Positions 35,973 through 45,115 are shown, counted from the first letter of the stretch. The stretch: 64,000 bases of DNA from Alloscardovia venturai (GCF_042676605.1 NZ_JBHTHQ010000012.1:1-64000); one strand, 5' to 3'. Made by a program: numbers and translations. Notes: a model not told the origin generated them from the letters alone.

Positions 35973-35977
35973 ATGAT
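35949..35977 (+). promoter_or_regulatory. Promoter of the DUF4143-type ATPase gene
   Basis: TTGAAA (35949-35954), 17 bases, TATGAT (35972-35977), about 25 bases before the ATG at 36003. The -35 box lies in the centre of a 10-bp inverted repeat, so a repressor bound there would block it. Confidence 0.75.
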
Positions 35978-36002
35978 ATTTTCAGCGGGAGGGCAGAGTC
36001 TT

Positions 36003-37364
36003 ATGAATCAGCTTATACGACAGATTATTCAAGACTTCGATTTAAGTCTCTACAAACCTATACTCCCGCGCGAACTCAATCTAGAAACACCTCTTACACC
36101 ACGCGCAGGAAATCTTGCAACAGTTATCATGGGCATTCGTCGCTCAGGAAAAACATACCGTCTCTTCCAAGAAATGCAATCTCTCCTAGACAGTGGTATA
36201 GATTCCTCACGCATTCTGTACTTCAACTTTGAAGATGACCGTCTAGCCCCCATAACCACTCAAACCGGAGACGACGTGCTCCACGAATTCTTTGAGGTCA
36301 ACCCTGCATCACAACGTGACGGTTGCTATATTTTCTTCGACGAGATTCAGGAAATGTCCCACTGGGACATTTGGCTGAGACGCATTATCGACACGACGAA
36401 AGCTACAATCTACGTAACTGGCTCAAGCTCAAAATTACTTTCCGAAGAAATTGCAACTGCATTTCGCGGTCGTTCACTTGCATATGAGATGACCCCATTC
36501 AGTTTTCGAGAATTCGTGCTCTACCATCAGCCACAATTACTTACTCAAACTCGGAATCCCCAAGACTGGTCGAGTACAGATAAAAACCTCGCTAAAAATC
36601 TCTTCAACGATTATCTGACACGCGGCGGGTTCCCCGCAATCCAAGATGTCTCTAGCGAGCGACTCATCCTCACACTTCAGGGATACGCCCAACGCGTTGT
36701 CGCAAAAGATGTACTTGAGCGACATAATCTGAGCAATCCACAGGCAGTTTCACTCCTCACAAGCAGAGCACTAACCTACTCTGGTCGAGATTTTTCCATG
36801 CGCAAAACCGTAGATACATTTGTATCTCAAGGTATCAAGATTAGTCGAGTGAGCGCGACAGCAGCATTAAACTATTTAGAAGATGCATTTCTTATCCATA
36901 AGATAACCGATTACTCTCGTGCACTCTCATCTTCACCGGCAAGCACTTATAAAATCTACGCAGAAGATCCGGGGCTTGTCTATGCTAATTCTTCAGCAAG
37001 CAGTAATGATATAGCGCAGCGCCTTGAAACGGCTATCTATTTAGAACTGCGGCGACGCGCTTTTACAAGTAGAAATAATTCCGTGAGTTCTCTTCATACA
37101 CGTACACACGGGTATGAAATAGATTTTGCTGTAGGCGACGTTATCGCCAACTCATCACTTCAACTTTTCCAGGTAAGCGTTCATATCGATGACGAGAAAA
37201 CTCGAGAACGCGAGATGCGCGCACTGGAAGAAGCAATGCATGAATATCACACAAAGGAAAGCATATTACTTATCCACGATGGACAACGCGAAGATGTAAC
37301 GACCCATGATAAAACCGTTATCCATATAATCCCAGCTTGGATGTGGTGTTTAGAAGGCAAATAG
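36003..37364 (+). CDS. ATP-binding protein, AAA_14/DUF4143 type (453 aa)
   Basis: Member of the large family of AAA-fold ATPases with a C-terminal DUF4143 domain, of unknown role. The Walker A is GIRRSGKTYRL near residue 50, Walker B is CYIFFDEIQE, and the sensor region is YVTGSSSKLLSEEIATAFRGR followed by the typical MTPFSFREFVLYH. The C-terminal third has a nuclease-like fold segment, HGYEIDFAVGD and LFQVSVHIDD, which may be a decayed or active PD-(D/E)XK-like core. Start at 36003 with GGGAGGG 10 bases upstream. It sits in an accessory patch with a broken antitoxin and behind duplicated operators. Such genes are often carried by mobile DNA. Confidence 0.85.
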   Translation: MNQLIRQIIQDFDLSLYKPILPRELNLETPLTPRAGNLATVIMGIRRSGKTYRLFQEMQSLLDSGIDSSRILYFNFEDDRLAPITTQTGDDVLHEFFEVNPASQRDGCYIFFDEIQEMSHWDIWLRRIIDTTKATIYVTGSSSKLLSEEIATAFRGRSLAYEMTPFSFREFVLYHQPQLLTQTRNPQDWSSTDKNLAKNLFNDYLTRGGFPAIQDVSSERLILTLQGYAQRVVAKDVLERHNLSNPQAVSLLTSRALTYSGRDFSMRKTVDTFVSQGIKISRVSATAALNYLEDAFLIHKITDYSRALSSSPASTYKIYAEDPGLVYANSSASSNDIAQRLETAIYLELRRRAFTSRNNSVSSLHTRTHGYEIDFAVGDVIANSSLQLFQVSVHIDDEKTREREMRALEEAMHEYHTKESILLIHDGQREDVTTHDKTVIHIIPAWMWCLEGK

Positions 37365-37393
37365 CGAGAAGAAGTACCCTTGAACCTAGCTAA

Positions 37394-38152
37394 TTACCTC
37401 GGGCGATGCGCCGCCACATCAAATGCAGCACCAGCGAGAGCGTCTAATGTATCAAGCTGAGCCTTCTGCTCGTCACTCATCTGCGGCGCAAAAGTACCAT
37501 ATCGATGTTCAGCTGCTTTCTTAATGAGAAAATCAGCAAGCTGAGGATTCTTGGGCAAAACCGAGCCATGCATGTAGGTCCCGATGACGTTAAACTTACG
37601 AGCACCCTCAGTATGGTCAGTACCGTTATTTCCTGTCCCCTCATCATCTACAGTCGCCCACGGCTGAGTTCCATCGTCGTGGAGTACCGTCTGACCGGAA
37701 TGATTTTCATACCCAACGATAGGACCGCACTGCTCACTATGCTCCACAAGGTTGCCAATCATGCGTGTATCCTGCCCGACGGTATGTACGCCAAGTACGT
37801 GAATGCCAGGTAGACGTTTGCCTTCACGCGTTTCGAAATACTCGCCAAAAAGCTGATACAGTCCGCATATGACGAGCATGGGCACACCCTCTTCTGCGAG
37901 CGTGCGAATCTGCTGAGCTCGAGTGAAGAAATCGTCGCTGATGATGGCTTGCCCCTTATCTTGCCCGCCTCCGCCAAGGATCATGTCAACATGCTCAGGC
38001 CATGTATCGCCGACATTGTACTGATGAATACGTGGCTTGTATCCCATTAATCGCGCGCGTAGTTCAATAGTTTTCACGTTGCCAGTGTCGCCGTAGATAT
38101 TCATCTCTTTGGGATACAGCGAAACGATGTCAAGTACGCGAGTATCTGTCAT
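37394..38152 (-). CDS. gatD: Lipid II isoglutaminyl synthase, glutamine amidotransferase subunit GatD (252 aa)
   Basis: Releases ammonia from glutamine for amidation of D-Glu in the peptidoglycan stem, as a complex with MurT. The class I amidotransferase nucleophile is C96 in VICGLYQLFG and the catalytic histidine is H195 in GTYMHGSVLPKNPQLADFLI. The GGGGQDKGQ segment at residues 60-68 is typical of the GatD/CobQ-like group. Its start overlaps the stop of murT by four bases, so the two are translationally coupled. Length is normal. Confidence 0.93.
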   Translation of the reverse strand: MTDTRVLDIVSLYPKEMNIYGDTGNVKTIELRARLMGYKPRIHQYNVGDTWPEHVDMILGGGGQDKGQAIISDDFFTRAQQIRTLAEEGVPMLVICGLYQLFGEYFETREGKRLPGIHVLGVHTVGQDTRMIGNLVEHSEQCGPIVGYENHSGQTVLHDDGTQPWATVDDEGTGNNGTDHTEGARKFNVIGTYMHGSVLPKNPQLADFLIKKAAEHRYGTFAPQMSDEQKAQLDTLDALAGAAFDVAAHRPR

Positions 38153-39630
38153 AGTCCTACATCCTCCACATCTGCTATCTGACTGAGCGCCTTACGAACG
38201 GCAAGCATAGCAGTATATGTGCAGTAAATATGTTTAGGCTTGCCTGCTGTATCAGCGATAAACATACCAAGCGCTTGAGAAATCGAGTCGTCCACATGGA
38301 TAGCATCGACTTCATCGTATGCTAATCGTAAAGCCATATCCGTAGCACGTACACCGGAGACCATATCAACCGCCGTATCGCGCAGTGACGTAAAATCAAC
38401 GTCCCACAGCCAACTCATGTCACGTCCATCGGCGTACTCGTCATTAATCACAATCATGGTCCCATGACCAGTAGGATTAAACGATTTGAGCGCAAGCCTA
38501 AAGCCCATCGGATTCTTCACCAAGATAAGCTCCACCTGATCGCCATGAACGTCGATGGACTCTCCACGGCCAAATGCTGGAGTGACTGCACTTACAGCCT
38601 CAATGAGCTTCTGTGCTGAAGGGACAGAAAGAGCAGAAAGAGATGCAGGTTTTCTTACCTCTTCCGGTGAGCTCGACAGTGAATGAGAAAGTTGGTATAG
38701 GGGCGTGTGCGGCCCGTCTTCCATAATTGCTTGTACGACAGCAAGTGCACCTGCTGCGTTGAAAGCGTTATATACACCTTCTAATTTAAGCTCAGCAGCA
38801 TGAGACTCTACATGCCCGTTAGACTCAATCGCAAACGTTGCAGTGTGATCTTGCAAAGCAGTCAGTGTCACATGCGCGGGACGATAATGCGTTAAATCAA
38901 ATTTTCGCTCTCTCGGTTGGCGCTCGTGTGCAGAATCTAAGACTCCGTTTTCACCCGTAGCATGCACGCTTAGTTCAGCGTTTTCTGAACTGTCATACAT
39001 AGCATCGTCAGAAGGGAAGAAATCCATCAAATCATCAGACAGGCCGTAATACCTGACACGTACCCCATCAGATCCACGGACGACGTCAGAAAGTGCAGCA
39101 ACGCGCGAGTCTTCACGGTTAAGCACGACCGTTCCCGTAGTCGCTTTTGCAACCGATGCGAGCATAGTCGCCGTAGTATCAATCTCACCGAATCGATCTA
39201 GCTGATCGCGTAAAACATTCAGTAGGAGTGCATAGCGTGGCTTGACTTTGTCCACGAAATGTACAGCGTATGCTTCATCGAGTTCGAGTACTGCTACATC
39301 TGCATGGAGGCGACCGCGCATATCGACTTCATCAAGTAAAGCAGACACAACTCCGCGTGTGAAATTTGAGCCTGTCGGGTTCGTAAATACGCGTAATCCC
39401 AGATTTTTTAACATGGATGCAACGATGCGTGTAGTTGTCGTCTTGCCATTTGTGCCAGATACAAGTACCACGCCGTAGGGTAACTGCGCAAGAGTGCGTG
39501 CCATGAAATCAGAATCAACGCTTTCAATGACGCGTCCAGGAAGCGCTGTACCACCGCCGCGAAGTCGAGCTACGGCACGAATGGTTTTCCCCAACGCAGG
39601 AGTAAGAACCGTGCGCAATGAGTGAGCCAT
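38149..39630 (-). CDS. murT: Lipid II isoglutaminyl synthase, Mur ligase-like subunit MurT (493 aa)
   Basis: ATP-dependent subunit that activates D-Glu of lipid II for amidation. The ATP loop GTNGKTTTTR is at residues 59-68, and the C-terminal MurT domain (DUF1727) has the diagnostic INDEYADGRDMSWLWDVDF. Oddly, the middle region lacks the four-cysteine zinc ribbon seen in Gram-positive cocci; I count a single cysteine in the protein, in HIYCTY near the C-terminus, and an acidic insert stands where the ribbon should be. Start at 39630 behind CGGAGGGA, 18 bases after dnaB, giving the operon dnaB-murT-gatD. Confidence 0.92.
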   Translation of the reverse strand: MAHSLRTVLTPALGKTIRAVARLRGGGTALPGRVIESVDSDFMARTLAQLPYGVVLVSGTNGKTTTTRIVASMLKNLGLRVFTNPTGSNFTRGVVSALLDEVDMRGRLHADVAVLELDEAYAVHFVDKVKPRYALLLNVLRDQLDRFGEIDTTATMLASVAKATTGTVVLNREDSRVAALSDVVRGSDGVRVRYYGLSDDLMDFFPSDDAMYDSSENAELSVHATGENGVLDSAHERQPRERKFDLTHYRPAHVTLTALQDHTATFAIESNGHVESHAAELKLEGVYNAFNAAGALAVVQAIMEDGPHTPLYQLSHSLSSSPEEVRKPASLSALSVPSAQKLIEAVSAVTPAFGRGESIDVHGDQVELILVKNPMGFRLALKSFNPTGHGTMIVINDEYADGRDMSWLWDVDFTSLRDTAVDMVSGVRATDMALRLAYDEVDAIHVDDSISQALGMFIADTAGKPKHIYCTYTAMLAVRKALSQIADVEDVGL

Positions 39631-39648
39631 ATGAGTCTTCCCTCCGTC

Positions 39649-41037
39649 TTATATACCCTGTGCAGGGTCGGCAGCCATATCTGCAAATTTGGACCTTGCA
39701 CCCAAGAATGCGAGAGTAAACGTGGCTGTCGGACCATTACGATGTTTAGCTAAAATCACGTCAGCCTCGCCCGGTCGATCTTCTTTATCATATGCTTCTG
39801 GACGATGAACGAGGAAAATCGCATCTGCATCCTGCTCAATAGAGCCAGATTCGCGCAAGTCGGAAATCATTGGCTTACGGTCACCGCGCATTTCAGAGCC
39901 ACGATTAAGCTGAGATAGTGCTACTACTGGCACACCAAGTTCCTTTGCAAGCAATTTCAAGGAACGCGAAAACTCAGACACTTCCTGCTGTCTCGACTCC
40001 ACTTTCTTTCCAGAGCTCATAAGCTGAAGGTAATCAATGACGATGAGACGTAAACCATTACGCGCGAGACGACGGCATTTCGAGCGAATCTCCATCAGAC
40101 TCATGTTTGGAGAATCATCGATGTACAGCGGAGCTTCCTTGATACGGTCGAGAAGACGCTCCATTTCCTGCCAGTCTCTGTCATCAATGTCGGAAGCATT
40201 ACGCAAAGCGGTGAGCGGCACATTCGTTTCTGCAGCGATGATACGCTGAGATAGTTCCAACTTACTCATTTCAAGAGAGAACACGACCGTTGGCATATTG
40301 TGATGAAGCGCAGCGGATCGAGCAAAATCGATACCAAGCGTGGATTTACCCATACCTGGACGTCCCGCAACGACAATCATCTGCCCCGGCTGCAAGCCGT
40401 TCGTTATCTTATCGATATCCGTAAAGCCCGTTGGCACTCCTGGCTGTATATCGCCCGACTGAATTTCCTCGATATGTCCTAACGTACGGTCTACGACTGG
40501 ACCAATAAGCTCATAATCCTGCTTCGTATGCCCATCGGAAAGCTGATATACGGAGTTCTGAGCGAGATTTACCACATCCTCTGCATCAGCAGTCTCAGCA
40601 CTAAAGCCTAATTGCGCGATACGTATACCTGTTTGAATGACCTCGCGCAGCATAGCATCACGATGAACGATTTGTGCATAGTGAATTGCGTTAATTGCAG
40701 CAGGTACAGAGGAGACAAGGCTTGCAAGATAGTCAGCACCGTCTACCTTATCGAGATTGCCGTCCACGCGCAACGTATCTGCCACTAGCACAGGATCAAT
40801 CTGCGCACCTTCAGCAAAACGGCTCACGATAGCACTATAAATCGTCTGATGCTTCGGAATGTAGAAGTCCTGAGCATCTATCATCTCAATAACTTCAGCT
40901 ATGACATCTTTGCTGAGTAGCATGCCGCCGAGGACCGCCATCTCGGCAGCCTCGTCATACGGCGGTTGCCCGCCAAAAATAGAATCCGTCGACGATGTAA
41001 AACCTCGACCCTCACGCATGGTGTTACTTTCAGGCAT
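39649..41037 (-). CDS. dnaB: Replicative DNA helicase (462 aa)
   Basis: Hexameric helicase of the replication fork. The N-terminal domain starts PPYDEAAEMAVLGGMLL, and the RecA-like core has Walker A GRPGMGKSTLG, then VVFSLEMSKLELSQRI, Walker B LIVIDYLQLM and the downstream VALSQLNRGSEMRGDRKP and RESGSIEQDADAI. No intein interrupts the P-loop, unlike in some actinobacteria. The ATG at 41037 has no ribosome site, but TAGAAT lies 6 bases upstream on the minus strand, so the mRNA may be leaderless. A DnaA-box cluster sits just upstream, suggesting that DnaA influences dnaB expression or that an origin is near. Confidence 0.96.
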   Translation of the reverse strand: MPESNTMREGRGFTSSTDSIFGGQPPYDEAAEMAVLGGMLLSKDVIAEVIEMIDAQDFYIPKHQTIYSAIVSRFAEGAQIDPVLVADTLRVDGNLDKVDGADYLASLVSSVPAAINAIHYAQIVHRDAMLREVIQTGIRIAQLGFSAETADAEDVVNLAQNSVYQLSDGHTKQDYELIGPVVDRTLGHIEEIQSGDIQPGVPTGFTDIDKITNGLQPGQMIVVAGRPGMGKSTLGIDFARSAALHHNMPTVVFSLEMSKLELSQRIIAAETNVPLTALRNASDIDDRDWQEMERLLDRIKEAPLYIDDSPNMSLMEIRSKCRRLARNGLRLIVIDYLQLMSSGKKVESRQQEVSEFSRSLKLLAKELGVPVVALSQLNRGSEMRGDRKPMISDLRESGSIEQDADAIFLVHRPEAYDKEDRPGEADVILAKHRNGPTATFTLAFLGARSKFADMAADPAQGI

Positions 41038-41101
41038 ATGCCTATTCTATGCGCATGACAGTAGGAAAAGAGGAGCTACACTTACAGATAAACCGCTGCG
41101 C

Positions 41102-41217
41102 TGTGGATAACACTGTGGGAAAGAAAATAAGTTATCCACATTTTAGGCGTGTCCCGGTGGACAATAAGATAAGTTATCCACATTATGCGGATAACTCGGT
41201 GGATAACATGGGGATAA
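41102..41217. promoter_or_regulatory. Cluster of six DnaA boxes upstream of dnaB
   Basis: Three perfect boxes TTATCCACA or its complement (41102-41110 minus, 41132-41140 plus, 41174-41182 plus) and three with one mismatch (41186-41194, 41198-41206, 41209-41217, all minus) lie within 116 bases between the divergent dnaB and MATE genes. The arrangement resembles an origin or DnaA-binding control region. A strongly A+T-rich unwinding element is not obvious beside it. Confidence 0.85.
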
Positions 41218-41277
41218 TCGTGTCGCGGATGTGAGAAAACACTTTTCTTGCTGTAACTTTGTCCATACTATTATTTC

Positions 41278-42648
41278 GTGCACAATAATATGCGGGAAAA
41301 CCACAATCATGCAGCATCAGCTCGTCGCCAGTTAGCAGCCATCGCCATCCCCACACTAGGGCAGCTCATAGCCGAGCCGATTTTCGTCCTCATCGACACT
41401 GCACTCGTCGGACGCATTGGTGATATAGCACTTGCAGGACTTTCTATCGGCTCTACTATCATCCTCACGTCCGTGGGATTATGCCTTTTCCTTGCCTACT
41501 CCACTACGGCAAAGGTCTCTATGCTCATGGGAGCCGGTCGCACTCGTGACGGCTTACAGGCAGGAGTTGCTGGGATGTGGCTTGCGTTAGGCATAGGTAT
41601 CGCTCTCATGGCAACTCTCGTTAGCGCCGCGTATCCCCTCAGCTTTGCGATGGGTGCACAAACGTCGGTACTTGATGGCGCCGTCGTCTATGTGCAAACT
41701 GCCAGTCTTGGCATCCCCGGCACCCTCATGGCATATGCGGCTAATGGAATGTTGAGAGGACTGAAAAAGCCAGGAATTACTCTCTGGTCTGCTATCAGTG
41801 GCGCACTAATCAACGTCATCCTTGATGTTGTTTTTATCTTCGGACTTGGCTGGGGCGTCATGGGTTCGGGAATTGCTACATGCATAGCTCAGTGGGTCAT
41901 GTGCATTATTCTGCTCGCATATCTCGCGCCTGTACTTCGTCGGAATAAAATCTCGTTGAAACCATTACTGAGCGATGTCAAAGATTCCGCCGGAGACGGA
42001 GCTATGTTATTCGTACGCACGGCAGCAATTCGTGTAGGCATGGTGGCTACCGTTATGGTAGCGACGGCTATGGGAACGACCGTCCTCGCAAGCTATCAAG
42101 CAGTAAATTCTTCATGGAATTTAGCACTCAATATCCTCGATGCCATAGGTGTGGGCGGTCAGGCTCTCATCGGCACAGCCATTGGAGCGAAAGACATCCC
42201 TCAGATACATTCTCTTCTTAAAGAGATCGAGTATGCAGGCATCAGGTGGGGCGTGTACGTCGGGGTGGGCTTCGCACTCTTTGGATGGTTCGCAGCGCCA
42301 CTATTTACCACCGAACCGAGCACCGCTCATATCATCGCCATTAGCATGATAGTAGTTGGCATATTCTTTCCGTACCACGGATGGCTGTGGGCACTAGATG
42401 GCGTGCTCATCGGCGCAGGAGACTTTGCCTATCTTGCAAAGGCTTGTACACTCGCAGCCCTCGTTCACGTCTGCGTGCTCGTCATCGCGTGGAGAGTCAC
42501 AGTTGCCATGAGCGCACCGCCTCTTGTGCAATCAGTCGCACTATGGCTAGTCTTCAATATTGTCTTTATGGGTGTGAGAGGACTAGGAAATATCCTGAGA
42601 GCGCATAAAGATACTTGGATTTACCGAGCCATAGCACAACTTAACTAG
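41278..42648 (+). CDS. MATE-family multidrug efflux transporter (456 aa)
   Basis: Twelve-helix cation-coupled exporter. Two homologous halves are visible: ARRQLAAIAIPTLGQLIAEPIFVLIDTALVGRIGDIALAGLSIGSTI at the start, and a second half beginning near residue 235 with VRTAAIRVGMVATVMVATAMGTTVLASYQ. The P and D residues of the first half (IPTLGQL, IDTALVG) are those of DinF/NorM-like MATE proteins. Start: GTG at 41278 with TACTAT 6 bases upstream (leaderless), or ATG at 41290 (MRENHNH); neither has a ribosome site. Divergent from dnaB across the DnaA-box cluster. Drug or metabolite specificity is not known. Confidence 0.88.
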   Translation: MHNNMRENHNHAASARRQLAAIAIPTLGQLIAEPIFVLIDTALVGRIGDIALAGLSIGSTIILTSVGLCLFLAYSTTAKVSMLMGAGRTRDGLQAGVAGMWLALGIGIALMATLVSAAYPLSFAMGAQTSVLDGAVVYVQTASLGIPGTLMAYAANGMLRGLKKPGITLWSAISGALINVILDVVFIFGLGWGVMGSGIATCIAQWVMCIILLAYLAPVLRRNKISLKPLLSDVKDSAGDGAMLFVRTAAIRVGMVATVMVATAMGTTVLASYQAVNSSWNLALNILDAIGVGGQALIGTAIGAKDIPQIHSLLKEIEYAGIRWGVYVGVGFALFGWFAAPLFTTEPSTAHIIAISMIVVGIFFPYHGWLWALDGVLIGAGDFAYLAKACTLAALVHVCVLVIAWRVTVAMSAPPLVQSVALWLVFNIVFMGVRGLGNILRAHKDTWIYRAIAQLN

Positions 42649-42696
42649 TGCGACACAGGCGCAGCATAGGTTACAAGCTGCGCGCTTAAGTCGCCC

Positions 42697-44655
42697 CTAG
42701 ATGTCGAGAGCTGCGTGATGCCCCAAATATACGGCGTTCGTAATGGTAGAAACGCGAGAAGCATCGCCGATGACCCGTACGTATGGCGCCGTATCCATAA
42801 GCTTTTCGACCTGATCTGTCGTGGACTTCTGCCCGAGAGCACAAATGACCGTACTTCCAGAAATCAGTACCTGCTCACCTTTCTCATTCTCAGCCAAAAC
42901 ACCATCAGAACGAACCTCAATACCTCGATGTGAGGTGTACACTTCGCAATACTTATCGACTTCTTCGAGCATCAATGGCCGATGGCGTACATTTGCATCA
43001 GGAGCGAGCGCACCACCCATCTCTACGATTTTTACCTTCTTGCCTTCCATCCCGAGGTGGATACCGCACTCGCAGCCTGCAAGTCCTCCGCCCAAGATGA
43101 CAACTTCGTCTGTAACTCTATCTTTCTGCTTGTAGTAGTCATTGACGATGACGACATTGGCCCCATCCTCTCCTCTTAAACCCGGGATAGCCGGAATCAC
43201 AGGAGTGGAACCGGTCGCGATGATGAGCGCATATGGCTTCACTTGGGAAACGAGTTCAGGAGTCACCGTCGTATTTGTAACGATTTTTGCTCCAGCTTTT
43301 TCAGCGAGAAGTTTATATGTACCGCTCAATTCATACATCTCATGCTTGAAAGGAAGCGCTTGCTCAGATTTTAAGATGCCGCCGACCTCAGATTCTTTCT
43401 CATAGACGGTGACGTCGTGTCCTCGACGCGCAGCAGTATATGCAGCATAAAGGCCACCAGGGCCAGCGCCAGCAATCATTACCTTGCGCTTAACAGGAGC
43501 CGGAGTAACCTCTACTCCGTCCATTTCTCGGCCGATAAGTGGATTTACAGTACAACGGCGCGTAGAAGTTGCAGCGCGTTCAGCCATACACGTGAAGCAA
43601 CGCAGACAGTGCACAATTTCTTCAGGTCTGCCTTCGATGACTTTACGCGGAGTTTCAGGATCGGCGAGAAGTTGGCGAGCCATATAGACGATATCTGCCT
43701 GCCCCGATGCAATGATTTCCTCCATCATCTCAGGATCGGTCAGCCCGCCAATGGTAGCAACAGGTTTAGAAACGTGCTTCTTTATCTCCGCAGCCAAGTA
43801 AACATTACGACCATGAGGTTCAAACATTGACGGATGAGTGATGCCGAAGGTCTTCTGATACGTACCTGCTGAGACGTGAATGATATCAACATATGGTTCA
43901 ATCTGCTGAGCAATGCGGACACCCTCGTCGATGTCATAGCCACCCTCGCAGAATTCTGAGCCAGACATGCGGAACTCAATTGGGAAAAATGGTCCCACTG
44001 CCTGCCGCACAGCTTTGAGCACTTCTACTGCAAAACGGCAACGATTCTCGAGCGATCCGCCGTATTCATCCTCACGATGGTTGAAAAGTAGCGAGAGGAA
44101 CTGATTAATCAGCCAACCATGTCCCCCGTGAATCATGAGCATCTCAAATCCTGCTCGCTTAGCAAGACCTGCGACGTGCGCATAGTGTGCCACGATGTCA
44201 TCAATCATCTCTTGAGACAGAGCTTTTACGTGAGCGCCATCAGCACGGACACCATCACACGGCCCCCACTGGTGCAGATTGTGCTGCTTAGACTTATCGG
44301 TCATGTACGTGCCCGCAAACTGACCGGAATGAGACAATTCTAATGAAGGAATGGCGCCATGTCGCCGAATCGCATCTGCAGCGTAGGTAGCCGCCGCCAA
44401 AGAGTTGAGTATGGACTCATCAAGATGGTATGCATGACTTCCGTCCGTCTCAGGGTGAACCATCAATTCAGACACCGTCACAGCAGCAGCGCCGCCTCTC
44501 GCGCGAAGTTCGTAGAATGCCGCGGACTTGGGACCTATGCAGCCGTCATTGGTGATGTCAGTACCACCCATAGGTGCGGAGAACATGCGGTTGCGGAAAG
44601 TAGTTCTTCCGATAGTAATGGGAGCACTGAGATAGGGGAATTTTCTCTGTTCCAT
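42697..44655 (-). CDS. Old-yellow-enzyme/2,4-dienoyl-CoA-reductase-type NADH:flavin oxidoreductase (652 aa)
   Basis: Three-part flavoenzyme. An FMN TIM barrel (residues ~1-350) shows PMGGTDITNDG, the catalytic-type IHGGHGWLINQFLSLLFNHREDEYGGSLENR and an ARQLLADPE loop. A 4Fe-4S cluster is indicated by CLRCFTCMAERAATSTRRC. An FAD/NAD part follows with IAGAGPGGLYAAYTAARRG and ILGGGLAGCECGIHL. The arrangement is that of FadH, BaiCD/BaiH and trimethylamine dehydrogenase relatives, which reduce activated double bonds in anaerobes. Start at 44655 (MEQRKF) after AAGAGGTG; 44679 would place the ribosome site within the gene. It stands alone, so the substrate cannot be assigned. Confidence 0.87.
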   Translation of the reverse strand: MEQRKFPYLSAPITIGRTTFRNRMFSAPMGGTDITNDGCIGPKSAAFYELRARGGAAAVTVSELMVHPETDGSHAYHLDESILNSLAAATYAADAIRRHGAIPSLELSHSGQFAGTYMTDKSKQHNLHQWGPCDGVRADGAHVKALSQEMIDDIVAHYAHVAGLAKRAGFEMLMIHGGHGWLINQFLSLLFNHREDEYGGSLENRCRFAVEVLKAVRQAVGPFFPIEFRMSGSEFCEGGYDIDEGVRIAQQIEPYVDIIHVSAGTYQKTFGITHPSMFEPHGRNVYLAAEIKKHVSKPVATIGGLTDPEMMEEIIASGQADIVYMARQLLADPETPRKVIEGRPEEIVHCLRCFTCMAERAATSTRRCTVNPLIGREMDGVEVTPAPVKRKVMIAGAGPGGLYAAYTAARRGHDVTVYEKESEVGGILKSEQALPFKHEMYELSGTYKLLAEKAGAKIVTNTTVTPELVSQVKPYALIIATGSTPVIPAIPGLRGEDGANVVIVNDYYKQKDRVTDEVVILGGGLAGCECGIHLGMEGKKVKIVEMGGALAPDANVRHRPLMLEEVDKYCEVYTSHRGIEVRSDGVLAENEKGEQVLISGSTVICALGQKSTTDQVEKLMDTAPYVRVIGDASRVSTITNAVYLGHHAALDI

Positions 44656-44776
44656 ACGCACCTCTTCGCGAAAATTCATAGCAAGTCTCGAACGAGTTAT
44701 CGCCCGTAAACCATTACTACTACACTAACACGCTACAACTCACGCACGCACAGCACGGTATGGAGAGTACCCTTAC

Positions 44777-45115
44777 CTAGATAGCACCTGCTCCGGTTTC
44801 ACGAGTACGCACACGGGTGATGGATTCGACAGGAATGACCCATACCTTGCCATCTCCAATGGTGTCGGTCCCTGCAGCATCACAAATCGTGGTGATAATC
44901 TCATCGACGCGTACATCTTCTGACACGATTTCAAAACGGACTTTTGGCAGGATATCGACATCGTATTTCGTACCACGGAAGACCTCTGTATGACCACGCT
45001 GATGCCCATAACCATTAGCCTCAGAAATCGTAAGACCATGAATTCCGATACCCGACAAAGCGTCAAGTACATCGTCAAGCTTTTGCGGCTGAATAATTGC
45101 AGTGATGAGTTTCAT
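44777..45115 (-). CDS. glnB: Nitrogen regulatory protein P-II (112 aa)
   Basis: Trimeric sensor of 2-oxoglutarate and ATP/ADP that binds AmtB and other targets. The start MKLITAIIQPQKLDDVLDAL, the T-loop GHTEVFRGTKYDVDILPK with Y51, the usual uridylylation or adenylylation site, and the C-terminal GDGKVWVIPVESITRVRTRETG are all present. The ATG overlaps the amtB stop by one base, so the pair is coupled, the standard amtB-glnK arrangement. In many actinobacteria glnD follows; here it does not, so the modifying enzyme, if any, is elsewhere. GlnK would be an equally valid name. Confidence 0.95.
   Translation of the reverse strand: MKLITAIIQPQKLDDVLDALSGIGIHGLTISEANGYGHQRGHTEVFRGTKYDVDILPKVRFEIVSEDVRVDEIITTICDAAGTDTIGDGKVWVIPVESITRVRTRETGAGAI

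Noticed and set aside
41102..41217. Definite chromosomal origin oriC
   Set aside because: Box density fits, but dnaA and dnaN are absent and no clear A+T-rich unwinding element is seen, so only a DnaA-box cluster is claimed.
41049..41234. 60-codon frame upstream of the MATE gene
   Set aside because: Its repeated KISYPH and VDN residues are just translations of the DnaA boxes, and it has no ribosome site.
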